This document shows positions 9,899-18,700 of a DNA stretch of 64,000 bases, piece by piece. The notes under the pieces were generated by a model, which worked only from the letters and a program-made list of their open reading frames with translations, searched no databases and was not told where the DNA came from. The DNA lies in NCBI RefSeq assembly GCF_001895005.1, contig NZ_BCXH01000001.1, positions 124,001 through 188,000 of the forward strand, given 5' to 3'. Positions within the stretch are counted from its first letter, which is position 1, and each line of letters opens with the position of its first letter. Source of the DNA: Rhodococcus yunnanensis NBRC 103083 (GTDB lineage: Bacteria; Actinomycetota; Actinomycetes; Mycobacteriales; Mycobacteriaceae). Both the position numbers and the translations under genes were made by a program.

Positions 9899-10029
9899 CG
9901 TGGCTCCTCGGGGTGCGGACTGTGTGTCCCTGGAAGTATCCGTCAGCGTCGGCGCAGGGCGACAGCCGTCATGTGTCGGGAAATGGGCACTCTGGGCCCG
10001 CCATCTGGCGATTGTCGTAGCCTGTGGTG

Positions 10030-11019
10030 ATGGAGGGCCTACTGCTCAGATTGACCCAACTGGACGCGGTTGCCGAGAATGCCGTGCGTGTCATCGGGTT
10101 CTTCGATCAGTTGACGACACGTCGTGTGAGTCTCGAGACTCTCGTGGCCGAGGCGTCTCGGCTGGCAGAGTGCCCCGTAGGGCTGGTCACGGACGACTGC
10201 CCGGCGCCGGAAAAGGCAATCGTCCATGTGCTGGCCGATGGGACTGGAGCTTGGTTGTCGAGGGTGGACAGCATCGCTCCTCTCGACGACATCCTCGTGG
10301 AACGGTTGGCGATGTCGGCGTCGATTCTGTGGCGCCACGACGGTTCTCTCGTGGGACCGTCGGATGCCGAGTTGGTTCGGACGTACCTGTCGGAGGCGTC
10401 CTCTGCGGCCGATCGTTCACGCGCCTCGAGCTTGCTGGGCTTCGACCCCGACGCACTGGTCAGCGTTGTCGCGCTCGATGTCGGCCGAGACGCGGTCGTC
10501 GAAATTGCAGAATCGTTGCGGGGCCGATATGCCGACATAGGTTCTCTGCACGCAGTGTTGACGGCCAGTGCAAGTCTCGATCTCGGATCGGACGTGCGGG
10601 CAGGGGTCAGCCCGGCAATGGCGGTTCTGGACGGGCCGACGGCGTGGCGTCGTGCTCGCACGGCGATGCGAATGGCACGCGCGGCACGTCGGATCGTGTA
10701 CTGGAAGGACTTGGGTTCACTCGCGCCGATCATCGAGCGACTGCGGCTCGAAGACATCGACGACGTTCCCGACGTGGTGACGCTGGATCTCATCGAGGCG
10801 GCGGCCGGTGGGCCGGACACCATGGACATTCTCACGGCGTTCTGTGCCTCCGACTCGGTGCGGCACACAGCAGCGGCGGTGTACCGACACCACAGCACCG
10901 TCGCGAGTCGCCTCGCGCAGATAGGCGACCGGATGGGTTTCTGCCTCACGACCGTGGAGGGCAAGGAGCGCCTACGCCTTGCTCTGCTACTGCGTTACCT
11001 GCGCGGTTCGGTGGCGTAG
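10030..11019 (+). CDS. PucR-family transcriptional regulator
   Basis: Regulator of 329 residues. The C-terminal PucR helix-turn-helix is clear: DILTAFCASDSVRHTAAAVYRHHSTVASRLAQIGDRMGF followed by RLRLALLLRYLR; the segment before it resembles a GGDEF-like or CdaR linker domain, and the N-terminus has no recognised sensor. Start may be the GTG at 10024 or the ATG at 10030; the ATG is given. It is divergent from the esterase gene (125-bp gap) and may regulate it. A bidirectional terminator follows. A second PucR protein lies at 27072. Confidence 0.85.
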   Translation: MEGLLLRLTQLDAVAENAVRVIGFFDQLTTRRVSLETLVAEASRLAECPVGLVTDDCPAPEKAIVHVLADGTGAWLSRVDSIAPLDDILVERLAMSASILWRHDGSLVGPSDAELVRTYLSEASSAADRSRASSLLGFDPDALVSVVALDVGRDAVVEIAESLRGRYADIGSLHAVLTASASLDLGSDVRAGVSPAMAVLDGPTAWRRARTAMRMARAARRIVYWKDLGSLAPIIERLRLEDIDDVPDVVTLDLIEAAAGGPDTMDILTAFCASDSVRHTAAAVYRHHSTVASRLAQIGDRMGFCLTTVEGKERLRLALLLRYLRGSVA

Positions 11020-11056
11020 GTAACGCAGCGGATTCCTACATCGCGAAATGCGAACG

Positions 11057-11085
11057 AACCCGGCCACGATCATCGTGGCCGGGTT
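11057..11085. terminator. Bidirectional hairpin terminator
   Basis: Perfect 13-bp stem (aacccggccacga at 11057-11069 with 11073-11085) and 3-base loop, between the PucR gene and the convergent MMPL gene. Confidence 0.85.
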
Positions 11086-11100
11086 CACTCGCATTCTGTG

Positions 11101-13353
11101 TCAGGCTTCGTGCCGAGCTGACTGCAGCGGATGACCTGCGGAATGCGACGCTCCTGCCATGGCGAGTTCCGGGGTGTCGAGTTTGTCGGTCAACGCCTCA
11201 CCTTCGATGTCGAGGTTGGGCAGCAGGCGATCGAGCCACTTGGGTAGCCACCACATCTTGTCGCCGACGATGGCCATGATGGCGGGGACGATCATCATGC
11301 GTACGAGGAATGCGTCGGCGAGGATACCGATGGCCAGCGCGAAGCCGATCGTCTTGATGATCACCTGGTCGGTGAGTGCGAATCCGGCGAAGACTCCGAA
11401 CATGATGACCGCGGCAGCGACGACGACGCGTGCGCTGTGCTGGAATCCGACGATCACTGCCTGCTTTGCTTCGGTTCCGTGAACGTAGGCCTCACGCATG
11501 CGGCTGACGAGGAAAACCTCGTAGTCCATGGCCAGACCGAAGAGGATGCCGGTGAGCAGCAGCGGGAGGATGAACACGACTGGGGAGGTCGTATCGACTC
11601 CGATGAGATCGGCCAGCCAACCCCACTGGAAGACCGCAACAGTCGCGCCGAGTGAGATTCCCACCGACAGAAGGAAACCGAAAGCGGCCTTCAACGGGAC
11701 CAGGATCGAGCGGAAGACCAACATGAGGAGAATGAAGGCAAGTCCGACGACGACGGCGAGGTAGATCGGGAACACGCTGGTGAGTTCGTCGGCGATGTCG
11801 ACGCCTACTGCTGTCTGTCCGGTGACGAGCGCCCGAGCGCCGGTATCGGCAGGGAGGTCCGACAAGGTGTCGCGGATGTTCGACACGAGTTCCTTGGTGG
11901 CGGTATCCGAAGGGCCACTGACAGGAACGATCTGGACCGTGGTGAAACCGACCGCGTCGAGTTGCGGCGCGAGTGCCTCGGGAACTGGTGCAACGATTGC
12001 GGCGACGTCGCTGTCGAGTGACCGCAATTGCTGTACGGCGGTGTTGACCGCAGCGACCGGGTTGGCAGCATCGGCGGTGTCGATGACCACGACGAGTGGA
12101 CCGTTGGCGCCTGCACCGAAGTTGTCGGCAATGGTGTCGAAGGCGACGCGGCTGTCGGTGCCCGACGGTGCGACTCCGTCGTCGGGCAGGGCAAGTTCCA
12201 TCGACGCGATCGGAAGCGAGACCACCCCGGCCACCAGGAGTCCCGCAATGAGCGCGGCGACCTTGTTCTTGCTCACTGCCTCGACCCACCGTTGGCCGTT
12301 GGAGCGAACGTTCGTGTCTTCGGGGTCGCGACCCTCGAGGCCCTTGATCTTTCCGCCGAGGACCTTCGTGCCGGCGAAACCCAGGATCGCAGGCAGCAGG
12401 GTGAGGGCTACGAGGACCGCAATGAGGACCATGAAGGCGCCGCCGAGACCCATCTGGGTGAGGAAGCCGATGCCACACACGGACAGGCCTGCAAGGGCGA
12501 TGATGACGGTCAGACCGGCGAAGATGACTGCGCCACCGGCTGTTCCGACGGCTTTACCTGCAGCTTCGTCGAGCGGGCGTCCGTGTTTCACCTCGCTTTG
12601 GTAGCGCGACATGATGAACAAGGCGTAGTCGATACCGACCGCAAGGCCGAGCATGGTTCCGAGTGCGGAGGTGACCGAGCTCAAGGTGACGAACGCGCTG
12701 AGCACGGTGATGCCGAGGATTCCGATACCCACCCCGATCAAAGCCGTGAGTAGCGGCATCCCGGCGGCGACGAGTGAGCCGAAGGTGATGGCGAGGACGA
12801 TGACCGCAACACCGATGCCGATGAGCTCACCGAGGGGGACCTCTTGCTCGGGTGCGGTGGCACTGCCGCCGACGGCGCTGTTGATGCCGGCCTCGGTAGC
12901 GAGGTCTTTGCCGCTCTCGAGAGCGGCGGTGTCGGTCTCGACTATGTCGGTGACAGGAATGTTGTAGGTGATCGTGGCGTAGGCGGCGCGGCCGTTGTCC
13001 GAGACCGTGCCCGTGGTGAACGGGTCGGTGACCGATTGCACGTGATCGGTCCGGGTAGCGGCGAGCGCCTCGGTGATCGCTTGCTGATTTTCAGGGGTGG
13101 TGAGTGACTGCCCCTCGGGCGCTTCGAAGACCATCCGTGCGGTTGCACCGTCCGCGGTTTGGCCGCTGCGATCGGCAATGAGGTCGAAGGCCTCGGTCGA
13201 CTCGATGCCGGTGAGAGAGAACCCGTCATCTGTCTTCGTGTCCAGGGTCGATGCACCCGCAATACCGATGAGCAGGAGCCCGACCCAGATCGCCGCAACG
13301 AGCTTGCGGTGTACGAAGGACCACCTGCCCAACCTGAATAGATGCCACGCCAT
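11101..13353 (-). CDS. MMPL/RND-type membrane transporter
   Basis: Integral membrane exporter of 750 residues with two MMPL halves, each with a large extracytoplasmic loop and a cluster of helices. The N-terminus MAWHLFRLGRWSFVHRKL is followed by a first helix; the conserved AVGIDYALFIMSRYQSE (first half) and LLTGILFGLAMDYEVFLVSRMREAY (second half) contain the Asp-Tyr of the proton relay. Family members move lipids, siderophores or drugs across the mycolate envelope. Start 13353 gives the canonical N-terminus and has gagagg upstream; 29 further codons to 13440 are open but overlap operator sequences. Two GTAGTnACTAC palindromes upstream suggest repressor control. Confidence 0.9.
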   Translation of the reverse strand: MAWHLFRLGRWSFVHRKLVAAIWVGLLLIGIAGASTLDTKTDDGFSLTGIESTEAFDLIADRSGQTADGATARMVFEAPEGQSLTTPENQQAITEALAATRTDHVQSVTDPFTTGTVSDNGRAAYATITYNIPVTDIVETDTAALESGKDLATEAGINSAVGGSATAPEQEVPLGELIGIGVAVIVLAITFGSLVAAGMPLLTALIGVGIGILGITVLSAFVTLSSVTSALGTMLGLAVGIDYALFIMSRYQSEVKHGRPLDEAAGKAVGTAGGAVIFAGLTVIIALAGLSVCGIGFLTQMGLGGAFMVLIAVLVALTLLPAILGFAGTKVLGGKIKGLEGRDPEDTNVRSNGQRWVEAVSKNKVAALIAGLLVAGVVSLPIASMELALPDDGVAPSGTDSRVAFDTIADNFGAGANGPLVVVIDTADAANPVAAVNTAVQQLRSLDSDVAAIVAPVPEALAPQLDAVGFTTVQIVPVSGPSDTATKELVSNIRDTLSDLPADTGARALVTGQTAVGVDIADELTSVFPIYLAVVVGLAFILLMLVFRSILVPLKAAFGFLLSVGISLGATVAVFQWGWLADLIGVDTTSPVVFILPLLLTGILFGLAMDYEVFLVSRMREAYVHGTEAKQAVIVGFQHSARVVVAAAVIMFGVFAGFALTDQVIIKTIGFALAIGILADAFLVRMMIVPAIMAIVGDKMWWLPKWLDRLLPNLDIEGEALTDKLDTPELAMAGASHSAGHPLQSARHEA

Positions 13354-13431
13354 GGTGATGCCTCTCGTTCGCAATCTCTTGTCTGCGCGCCGATGGGCTG
13401 CACCGGCACAAGAGGAAGCGTAGGCCAAATC

Positions 13432-13474
13432 GGTAGTCACTACCAGGCGTAGGCACCGTGTCAGTAGTCACTAC
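13432..13474 (-). promoter_or_regulatory. Paired GTAGT-C-ACTAC palindromes before the MMPL gene
   Basis: GGTAGTCACTACC at 13432-13444 and GTAGTCACTAC at 13464-13474; the centres are 31 bp apart, about three helical turns. They lie 80-120 bp upstream of the MMPL start. Typical of a TetR-like dimer pair; no candidate regulator adjoins them. Confidence 0.55.
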
Positions 13475-13498
13475 CGACATCGATGTACGTAGAACAAC

Positions 13499-13538
13499 GA
13501 CATCACGCCGCAGACCCGATGGGCTGCGGCGTGATGTC
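13499..13538 (-). terminator. Hairpin terminator after the DUF3068 gene
   Basis: Perfect 15-bp stem (13499-13513 with 13524-13538), loop acccgatggg that can pair further. It lies 22 bases beyond the stop of the minus-strand DUF3068 gene. Confidence 0.85.
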
Positions 13539-13559
13539 GATTCAGGAGTTCGGGCTGGG

Positions 13560-14579
13560 TCAGGTGGCCGAGGTCGGTCGTGTCGGGCGAGTCAGAAGTC
13601 GCACGGCCAGGATGGCAAACACGATTCCGAGTACCAGTAACGCCACTGGAATCCACGTCGTGACCAGCGGTAGCTGGGAGTCGGACTCGTCCAGATCCGA
13701 GATGCTGGACGAAACAACCGACCTGTCCATCTCCAGCTTCGTGATCGACGCGGGTACCGGAATATCCTGTCCCGGCAGTTCGAAGACTGTGGTCACGGTC
13801 GTCGTGCCGATTTGATTGACAATGCTGCCCAGCGTGGGATCGACCCAGATCTCGGTCTTGTCGGCCTGCGAGAACGAGACGGGCACCTGCTCGGGTGCGG
13901 AGTCGAGGAGCACTGCTGGGATCCCGAGGGCGAGCAGTGCGAGTTTCGGCGCGGTAGTGCCGTCGGTTCCGAACCGGGGTCCGAGATTTTCCTGCAGGAC
14001 ATGCAGAACGTCGGGATTGCGCACCGGTCCCGAAGCATCGGTGGTGTAGATATCGAGTGTTCGACCGCTCTTCGACTTGGTGCCCTGGTACTCGAGCGGT
14101 TGCGCCTCCTGTACCACGGCGTTGTACGTCGTCAGGTTCTCGTGGTTCGAGTTGGGCGGAAAGTTGACGGTGACTCCACCCTTCTGATCGATGACGGACA
14201 TCCCCGCGGGCGGGTCGGTCTGCTCGAAAGTGCTGCGGTTCACGGCGTAGGTGAACGAGGTGTTCGAAATCGGCTGAGAGTCGACTGCACGCGGAGTCAA
14301 ATAGGTCTGGGTGTCGAACGAGACGACGCCGGAGTCGTCGGACAACGACCGCACGGACGATGTCGTAGCCGCCTCGACGGGAAGGGTGATCATGGCCCCG
14401 CCCGCAGCCGGGTCCGGGTTGGGGATACTCAATGTCCCGACGAGGATAATCTCTCTATTGAATCTGTCGGACAATTCGGTAAGGCCAGGGGCCACCGAAA
14501 ATCGGAGTATTGCGGCCACCGCGACGAGCAGTAATCCAAGAATGAAGAAAATCGATCCCGTCAGCTTTCCGGCTTTCAT
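13560..14579 (-). CDS. DUF3068 (PorA-family) membrane-anchored protein
   Basis: Envelope protein of 339 residues found in mycolic-acid bacteria. One N-terminal membrane helix (SIFFILGLLLVAVAAILRF, near 9-27), a large extracytoplasmic domain rich in Thr/Ser and beta strands, and a second helix near the C-terminus (VTTWIPVALLVLGIVFAILAV), ending in a short basic tail. Family annotation as a porin is by naming; function is not established. The ATG at 14579 is preferred: gagga lies nine bases upstream, while the frame extends to a TTG at 14588. Neighbour to the MMPL gene on the same strand but separated from it by a terminator, so probably its own unit. Confidence 0.8.
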   Translation of the reverse strand: MKAGKLTGSIFFILGLLLVAVAAILRFSVAPGLTELSDRFNREIILVGTLSIPNPDPAAGGAMITLPVEAATTSSVRSLSDDSGVVSFDTQTYLTPRAVDSQPISNTSFTYAVNRSTFEQTDPPAGMSVIDQKGGVTVNFPPNSNHENLTTYNAVVQEAQPLEYQGTKSKSGRTLDIYTTDASGPVRNPDVLHVLQENLGPRFGTDGTTAPKLALLALGIPAVLLDSAPEQVPVSFSQADKTEIWVDPTLGSIVNQIGTTTVTTVFELPGQDIPVPASITKLEMDRSVVSSSISDLDESDSQLPLVTTWIPVALLVLGIVFAILAVRLLTRPTRPTSAT

Positions 14580-15257
14580 CTTGTTCAATCCTCAATCATA
14601 GTGGTCGGTGGAGTGATCGCATCGATTCGAGCAATCGATCCACGTGCTGACGGATGCTCGCGACGGTGTGATTGTGAAGTGTCACTGCGTAACTGCGCAA
14701 TTGACTGTAAGACGTCATTGACTGTCCGAATTGAATCGGCCGAAATAGCAGCTGAACCATTTCTCGGAAGCAACGACTTGATGGACTATAAGCGCGAACC
14801 AAGTTGATGTCGAGAGAAATCTCGAAATTGAAAGGACCGTCTTTTTTCTTGTTACTGGTGGTGTTCTTTACAATCCATGTTCAGCGGGAATATGCCCGTC
14901 GACGCCATTTCCGACACTGCTGGCTGAAAACGAGATCGACCGTGAAAACGAGACCGACCCGGAAAAGGAGACCACCGATTCGGTGCACTGATACTGCTGC
15001 CTGATGCGATCCCAGGCGCCTTGCCCCTTCAGTGCCGCCTGGGGAGTCGTCGCTCGGATGGTTGTGAGGCAATCTCGAGACTCTCCACGCAGAACGTGAG
15101 ATAGTAAGTATTACAATCATTTCGAGGCGTCCATGTCCGGGTGCTGATCCGGGATGCATGCAGGCAACACGTGGCCGACGGGAACGGCCTGGTCAGGAGT
15201 TCGGAAGTGGAGTCGTCGTGGGGGTGTGGTGCCGCTCGAGGGCTGAGCCTCGTGCGG
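14580..15257. other. 678-bp region without a supported gene
   Basis: AT-richer than its surroundings. A 66-codon frame at 14807-15004 has a hydrophobic stretch and an Arg-rich tail, but its second half is made by an 18-bp direct repeat (14925-14960, tgaaaacgagayCGACC-like) and it lacks a ribosome site, so it is not called. An ATCAT half-site occurs at 15117. Nothing else is recognised. Confidence 0.6.
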
Positions 15258-15851
15258 CTACCGCCCGCTCTTCGTGGTGGCCACTCCGTTGCGGAGTTGC
15301 CGCATGGACTCGCCGATGATTCGTTTGGCTTCGGCATGGGGGGTGTCCACCGCGGCAAGCTGAATTATGTTGGAGTACAGCCCCTGATACGACAGTGCAA
15401 GAACATCCACGTCCGAGTCGGGAACCAGATCTCCTTGCAGGGCTGCATCTTTCAGGGTCGAATGAACCCGCTCCAGTACCCGATCGACGCTGTCGAGTCG
15501 GCCACCGTCGTGCGATGCAAGGGCTCGGTACAGTGCCTGGACGTTCGCGAGATCGGCGTAGAAGATGTCGACGCAACCCAGGTAGAAGTGTTCGACACGA
15601 TCCAGTGGTCGCTTGCCTTCCGACTCCGTGAACAGTGCGTGCCACTTGTCGGCGATACGTTGCCCGAAAACCTGGTTGACGAGGTGGGCCTTGTTGTCGG
15701 CGTACAGAAAGACGGTTCCCTGCGCCACCCCTGCGCGAAGAGCAACCTCGCGGATGGTCAGAGCCGCAACTCCTACTTCGTCCAGCAGAGTTCCAGTAGC
15801 GCGAAGTACGGCCTCGCGTCTGGCCTCACTGTTCTCTTCTCGTGTTCCCAC
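15258..15851 (-). CDS. TetR-family transcriptional regulator
   Basis: Repressor of 197 residues. The N-terminal domain is a standard TetR HTH: REAVLRATGTLLDEVGVAALTIREVALRAGVAQGTVFLYADNKAHLV (near residues 12-58). The C-terminal ligand domain is generic. It is divergent from the P450 operon, and the 133-bp gap carries two AACnnGTT palindromes, so it most likely represses the ten-gene operon and itself, released by a pathway intermediate (inference). The core operator resembles the KstR type, but this protein was not recognised as KstR. Confidence 0.88.
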   Translation of the reverse strand: MGTREENSEARREAVLRATGTLLDEVGVAALTIREVALRAGVAQGTVFLYADNKAHLVNQVFGQRIADKWHALFTESEGKRPLDRVEHFYLGCVDIFYADLANVQALYRALASHDGGRLDSVDRVLERVHSTLKDAALQGDLVPDSDVDVLALSYQGLYSNIIQLAAVDTPHAEAKRIIGESMRQLRNGVATTKSGR

Positions 15852-15927
15852 TGTGCAGATGCTAGCTGGTGCCGGGTTGTTAGGGGAGCCGCACTTGACG
15901 GAGATTGTGAGCCCGATTACGTTCTAA

Positions 15928-15952
15928 TGAACATGTTCAATGAACACGTTCA
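15928..15952. promoter_or_regulatory. Double TetR operator-like site, TGAACATGTTCA and TGAACACGTTCA
   Basis: A perfect 12-bp palindrome at 15928-15939 and a near-perfect one at 15941-15952, centres 13 bp apart, in the gap between the TetR gene and the P450 operon. Both contain AACnnGTT, the core also seen in KstR operators of mycobacteria and rhodococci (established knowledge). Confidence 0.7.
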
Positions 15953-15984
15953 GCGAACGCAGTAGTGTGTCTTTGAGGAGTGAC

Positions 15985-17283
15985 ATGACCACGATCGAGA
16001 GTTTCGATCCCGCCTCGCTCGAGGCCCGAACCGATCCTTGGGAGTTCTACCGCTGGCTGCGGGACGAGCACCCGATCTACTACATCGAGAAGTACGACAT
16101 GTGGTTCATCTCCCGCTTCGAAGACATCTGGATCACGATGGCCGACACCACGTTGCCGTTGTACGGTCGCGAGGTCACCCACATGCGCACCTCGCAGCTG
16201 CTGGTGACAAATAACGGAAACGTTCCACCGAACCGAGTAGCCCAGCTTCCTGGTTTTCCGAACGTCGACTCGCCCGACCAGGGCGCACTACGCGGCCTGG
16301 TCAATCAGCCCTTCCGGCCGGGCTCGGTCCGCAAGCTGGAGGATTGGTTCCGCGACATGGTGCGAAGCGAGCTTCCCGATGTCCTCGCCCAGGGCTATTT
16401 CAACCTCACCGAAGCGCTGGGGCGTTGGTCGACTCGGACGATGTGCCGTATTGCAGGCATCGACGAATCGATGGGGCCGCGTGTGCGTGAGCTGGTCAAC
16501 GACGCATCGGATCAGACAGGTGACCCGACGCGTGAATTCGACGCCACGGGCATGGGGGAGTTGTACGGGCTGTTGGTGTCTACGGTCGCCGGTCGTCGCG
16601 CAGCCGGGGCAGACGGATCGCTTCCGTTCATCGACAAGGCGATCAAGACCGGATTTCAGGGTCGCGAGATGACCGATGTGGAGATCACCAACCAGCTGAT
16701 GACGCCGCTCGTCGGTGGGGTCGAGACCGTCCCCAAGGTTACGGCCCACGGACTGTGGGAGCTCGCGGTGCACCCCGATCAGCTTGCTGCCGTCCGTTCG
16801 GATCTGGCGTCGAACGCATCGAAAGCATTCGAGGAAGCAGCTCGGTTCTGTGGTCCGGCGCAGTCCTTCCACCGGACGGTGACCGAACGAGTCGAGGTCC
16901 TCGGTCAGGTTCTGGAGCCGGGTCAACGCGTCGGATTTCTCACCGCATCAGCAGGACGTGATCCGCGGGTCTTCACCGATCCCGACGAGTTCAGGTGGGA
17001 CCGACCGATCGAACGGACATTGGCCTTCGGCCAAGGCGATCACTTCTGCATGGGAACCCACCTCGCGCGGATGGAGGGTCGGATAATGATCGAGGAGTTC
17101 CTGGCTGCGGTGTCGGACTACGAGATAGACGAAGCCAACGCACGCCGGACCAAGTCGACGTTCCAACAAGGGTGGGACTACCTGCCCGTCACGATCAAGA
17201 GCTACCGCGATGCAGACGGGGTGGAGCAGCGACCTGCGGGGCGCACCCCGGTGCAGGGCAACGACAACGAGGATCAGCGATGA
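15985..17283 (+). CDS. Cytochrome P450
   Basis: Soluble bacterial P450 of 432 residues, the first gene of the TetR-controlled operon and its probable first hydroxylation step. Seen: I-helix GGVET (244-248), ExxR as EAAR (284-287) and heme-thiolate loop AFGQGDHFCMG with Cys355. The I-helix carries Glu-Thr instead of the usual Asp-Thr pair. Starts at 15985 with gaggag seven bases upstream; an in-frame ATG at 15940 lies inside the operator and is unlikely. Its stop overlaps the ATG of the ferredoxin gene, so the electron-transfer partner is translationally coupled. Substrate unknown. Confidence 0.93.
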   Translation: MTTIESFDPASLEARTDPWEFYRWLRDEHPIYYIEKYDMWFISRFEDIWITMADTTLPLYGREVTHMRTSQLLVTNNGNVPPNRVAQLPGFPNVDSPDQGALRGLVNQPFRPGSVRKLEDWFRDMVRSELPDVLAQGYFNLTEALGRWSTRTMCRIAGIDESMGPRVRELVNDASDQTGDPTREFDATGMGELYGLLVSTVAGRRAAGADGSLPFIDKAIKTGFQGREMTDVEITNQLMTPLVGGVETVPKVTAHGLWELAVHPDQLAAVRSDLASNASKAFEEAARFCGPAQSFHRTVTERVEVLGQVLEPGQRVGFLTASAGRDPRVFTDPDEFRWDRPIERTLAFGQGDHFCMGTHLARMEGRIMIEEFLAAVSDYEIDEANARRTKSTFQQGWDYLPVTIKSYRDADGVEQRPAGRTPVQGNDNEDQR

Positions 17284-17471
17284 AAACAAAAGTGCTGTGG
17301 GATCTGTGCGAGGGCAACGGCGTCTGTGCGTCGGCCGCCCCGGAGATCTTCGAGATCGACGACGACGACAACCTCATCGTGCTCGATGAGAATCCCCGCG
17401 AGGAACTGCGTGCATCCTACGAAGCTGCGGTCAAGATCTGTCCCAAACGCGCCCTCGTAATCGAGGATTGA
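17280..17471 (+). CDS. Small 3Fe-4S ferredoxin of P450 type
   Basis: Electron carrier of 63 residues for the adjacent P450. Cys10, Cys16 and Cys54 (LCEGNGVC and KICPKRAL) leave the position of a fourth ligand empty, as in the 3Fe-4S ferredoxins that serve actinobacterial P450s; the acidic stretch EIDDDDN is typical. Starts with ATGA overlapping the P450 stop, and its own stop overlaps the start of the reductase gene. Confidence 0.93.
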   Translation: MKTKVLWDLCEGNGVCASAAPEIFEIDDDDNLIVLDENPREELRASYEAAVKICPKRALVIED

Positions 17472-18700
17472 TGGGCCAGTCGACTCTGAACCCCGGTGGT
17501 GACGCCACGCCTTCGCTCGAGCACGTAGTCATCGTGGGAGCATCACTCGCCGGGTTGTCGGCCGCGCGGACGCTTCGAACCGAAGGCTTCACCGGACGGC
17601 TGAGCATCATCGGCGAGGAAGTACATCGTCCGTACGATCGTCCGCCACTGTCGAAGAAGTTCCTCAGTACCACGGACGGGCACTCCGACCTCGGTTCGGA
17701 CGACGTCGCGGATGCGGAATGGATTCTCGGCGTTGGCGCGTCCAGCCTCGACACCACGGCACGCGCGGTCACCCTCACCGACGGGCGCACGGTCTCCTAC
17801 GACGGTTTGGTCGTTGCTACGGGTGTCTCGGCTCGTGTCCTTCCTGGATTCGACAAGGTCGGTGTCCACACCATCCGTACGGTCACCGACGCCGACGCCT
17901 TCCGTACCGCGCTGACCGCGGATTCGCCTCGCGTCGCGCTCGTCGGCGCAGGATTCATCGGCGCCGAGATCGCCTCGACCTGTGTGGCACTGGGGATCCC
18001 GGTTACCGTGATCGAGGTGTCCGAGGTCCCCTTCGAACGCTCCCTCGGCTCTGCTGTCGGCGCCGAACTCAGCAGGTTGTACGTCCGCCACGGTGTGGAC
18101 CTCCGAGCAGGCCATTCGGTTTCGGCAGTCCTGGGCGACGAGGCGGTGACCGGACTTCGGCTCGACGACGAATCGGTTGTCGACGCCAACATCGTCGTAC
18201 TGTCCGCGGGCGCCGTTCCGGCTACCGCGTGGCTCGAATCTTCCGGACTGCCTCTCGACAACGGTGTCGTGTGCGACAGCACACTTCAAGTCGTGCCCGG
18301 GATCGTTGCCGCGGGAGATGTGGCGAAGTGGCCCAACGCGCGATTAGGCGAGTTCCGTCGCGTCGAACACTGGGAGAACGCAATCACCAGCGGTGAGCAC
18401 GCCGCCCGTACGTTGCTCGGCGCGAGCGAACCGTACGACACCGTTCCGTGGGTGTGGTCCGATCAGTTCGGTTTCAAGCTGCAGTTCATCGGATCGAGCA
18501 TCGATCACGACGAGATCTATCTCGACTCGACACTCGACGACGGTGGAAAGCTGCTGGCTCTCTATCGAAAAGGCGACCGTCTCATCGGCGCCTGCGGCAT
18601 CCGCCGCACCAAAGCAGTACTGTCGCTGCGCGAATCCGTGGGGCAGCCAGGATCGTGGACGTCCGCGATCGAACAATTCGCATCCAGGAGTGAAGTATGA
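17471..18700 (+). CDS. Ferredoxin reductase, FAD/NAD(P)H-dependent (rubredoxin-reductase-like)
   Basis: Flavoprotein of 409 residues that passes electrons from NAD(P)H to the ferredoxin. Seen: FAD motif VVIVGASLAGLSAARTL at the N-terminus, RPYDRPPLSKKFL, second Rossmann motif VALVGAGFIGAEIAS near 160, and the FAD-binding VAAGDVAKWPN near 280. The ATG at 17471 shares its A with the ferredoxin stop TGA. With the two preceding genes it makes a complete class I P450 system. A similar reductase occurs at 35056 with a different ferredoxin type. Confidence 0.92.
   Translation: MGQSTLNPGGDATPSLEHVVIVGASLAGLSAARTLRTEGFTGRLSIIGEEVHRPYDRPPLSKKFLSTTDGHSDLGSDDVADAEWILGVGASSLDTTARAVTLTDGRTVSYDGLVVATGVSARVLPGFDKVGVHTIRTVTDADAFRTALTADSPRVALVGAGFIGAEIASTCVALGIPVTVIEVSEVPFERSLGSAVGAELSRLYVRHGVDLRAGHSVSAVLGDEAVTGLRLDDESVVDANIVVLSAGAVPATAWLESSGLPLDNGVVCDSTLQVVPGIVAAGDVAKWPNARLGEFRRVEHWENAITSGEHAARTLLGASEPYDTVPWVWSDQFGFKLQFIGSSIDHDEIYLDSTLDDGGKLLALYRKGDRLIGACGIRRTKAVLSLRESVGQPGSWTSAIEQFASRSEV

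Noticed and set aside
9900-11279. 459-codon plus-strand open frame over the PucR gene
   Set aside because: It is an alternative frame of the PucR coding region: Arg/Gly-rich, no domain, and runs through the terminator at 11057 into the opposite-strand MMPL gene.
14807-15004. Small plus-strand frame with a hydrophobic stretch
   Set aside because: Tail is generated by an 18-bp direct repeat, no ribosome site, no homology recognised; kept only as a note in the intergenic entry.
15108-15130. AATCATTTCGAGG as a further shared-motif copy before the TetR region
   Set aside because: Only one arm matches and the other has no resemblance; counted as chance.
15258-15851. Calling the TetR protein KstR
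   Set aside because: Only the operator core is KstR-like; the protein itself was not recognised as KstR and no cholesterol ring-degradation genes are present.
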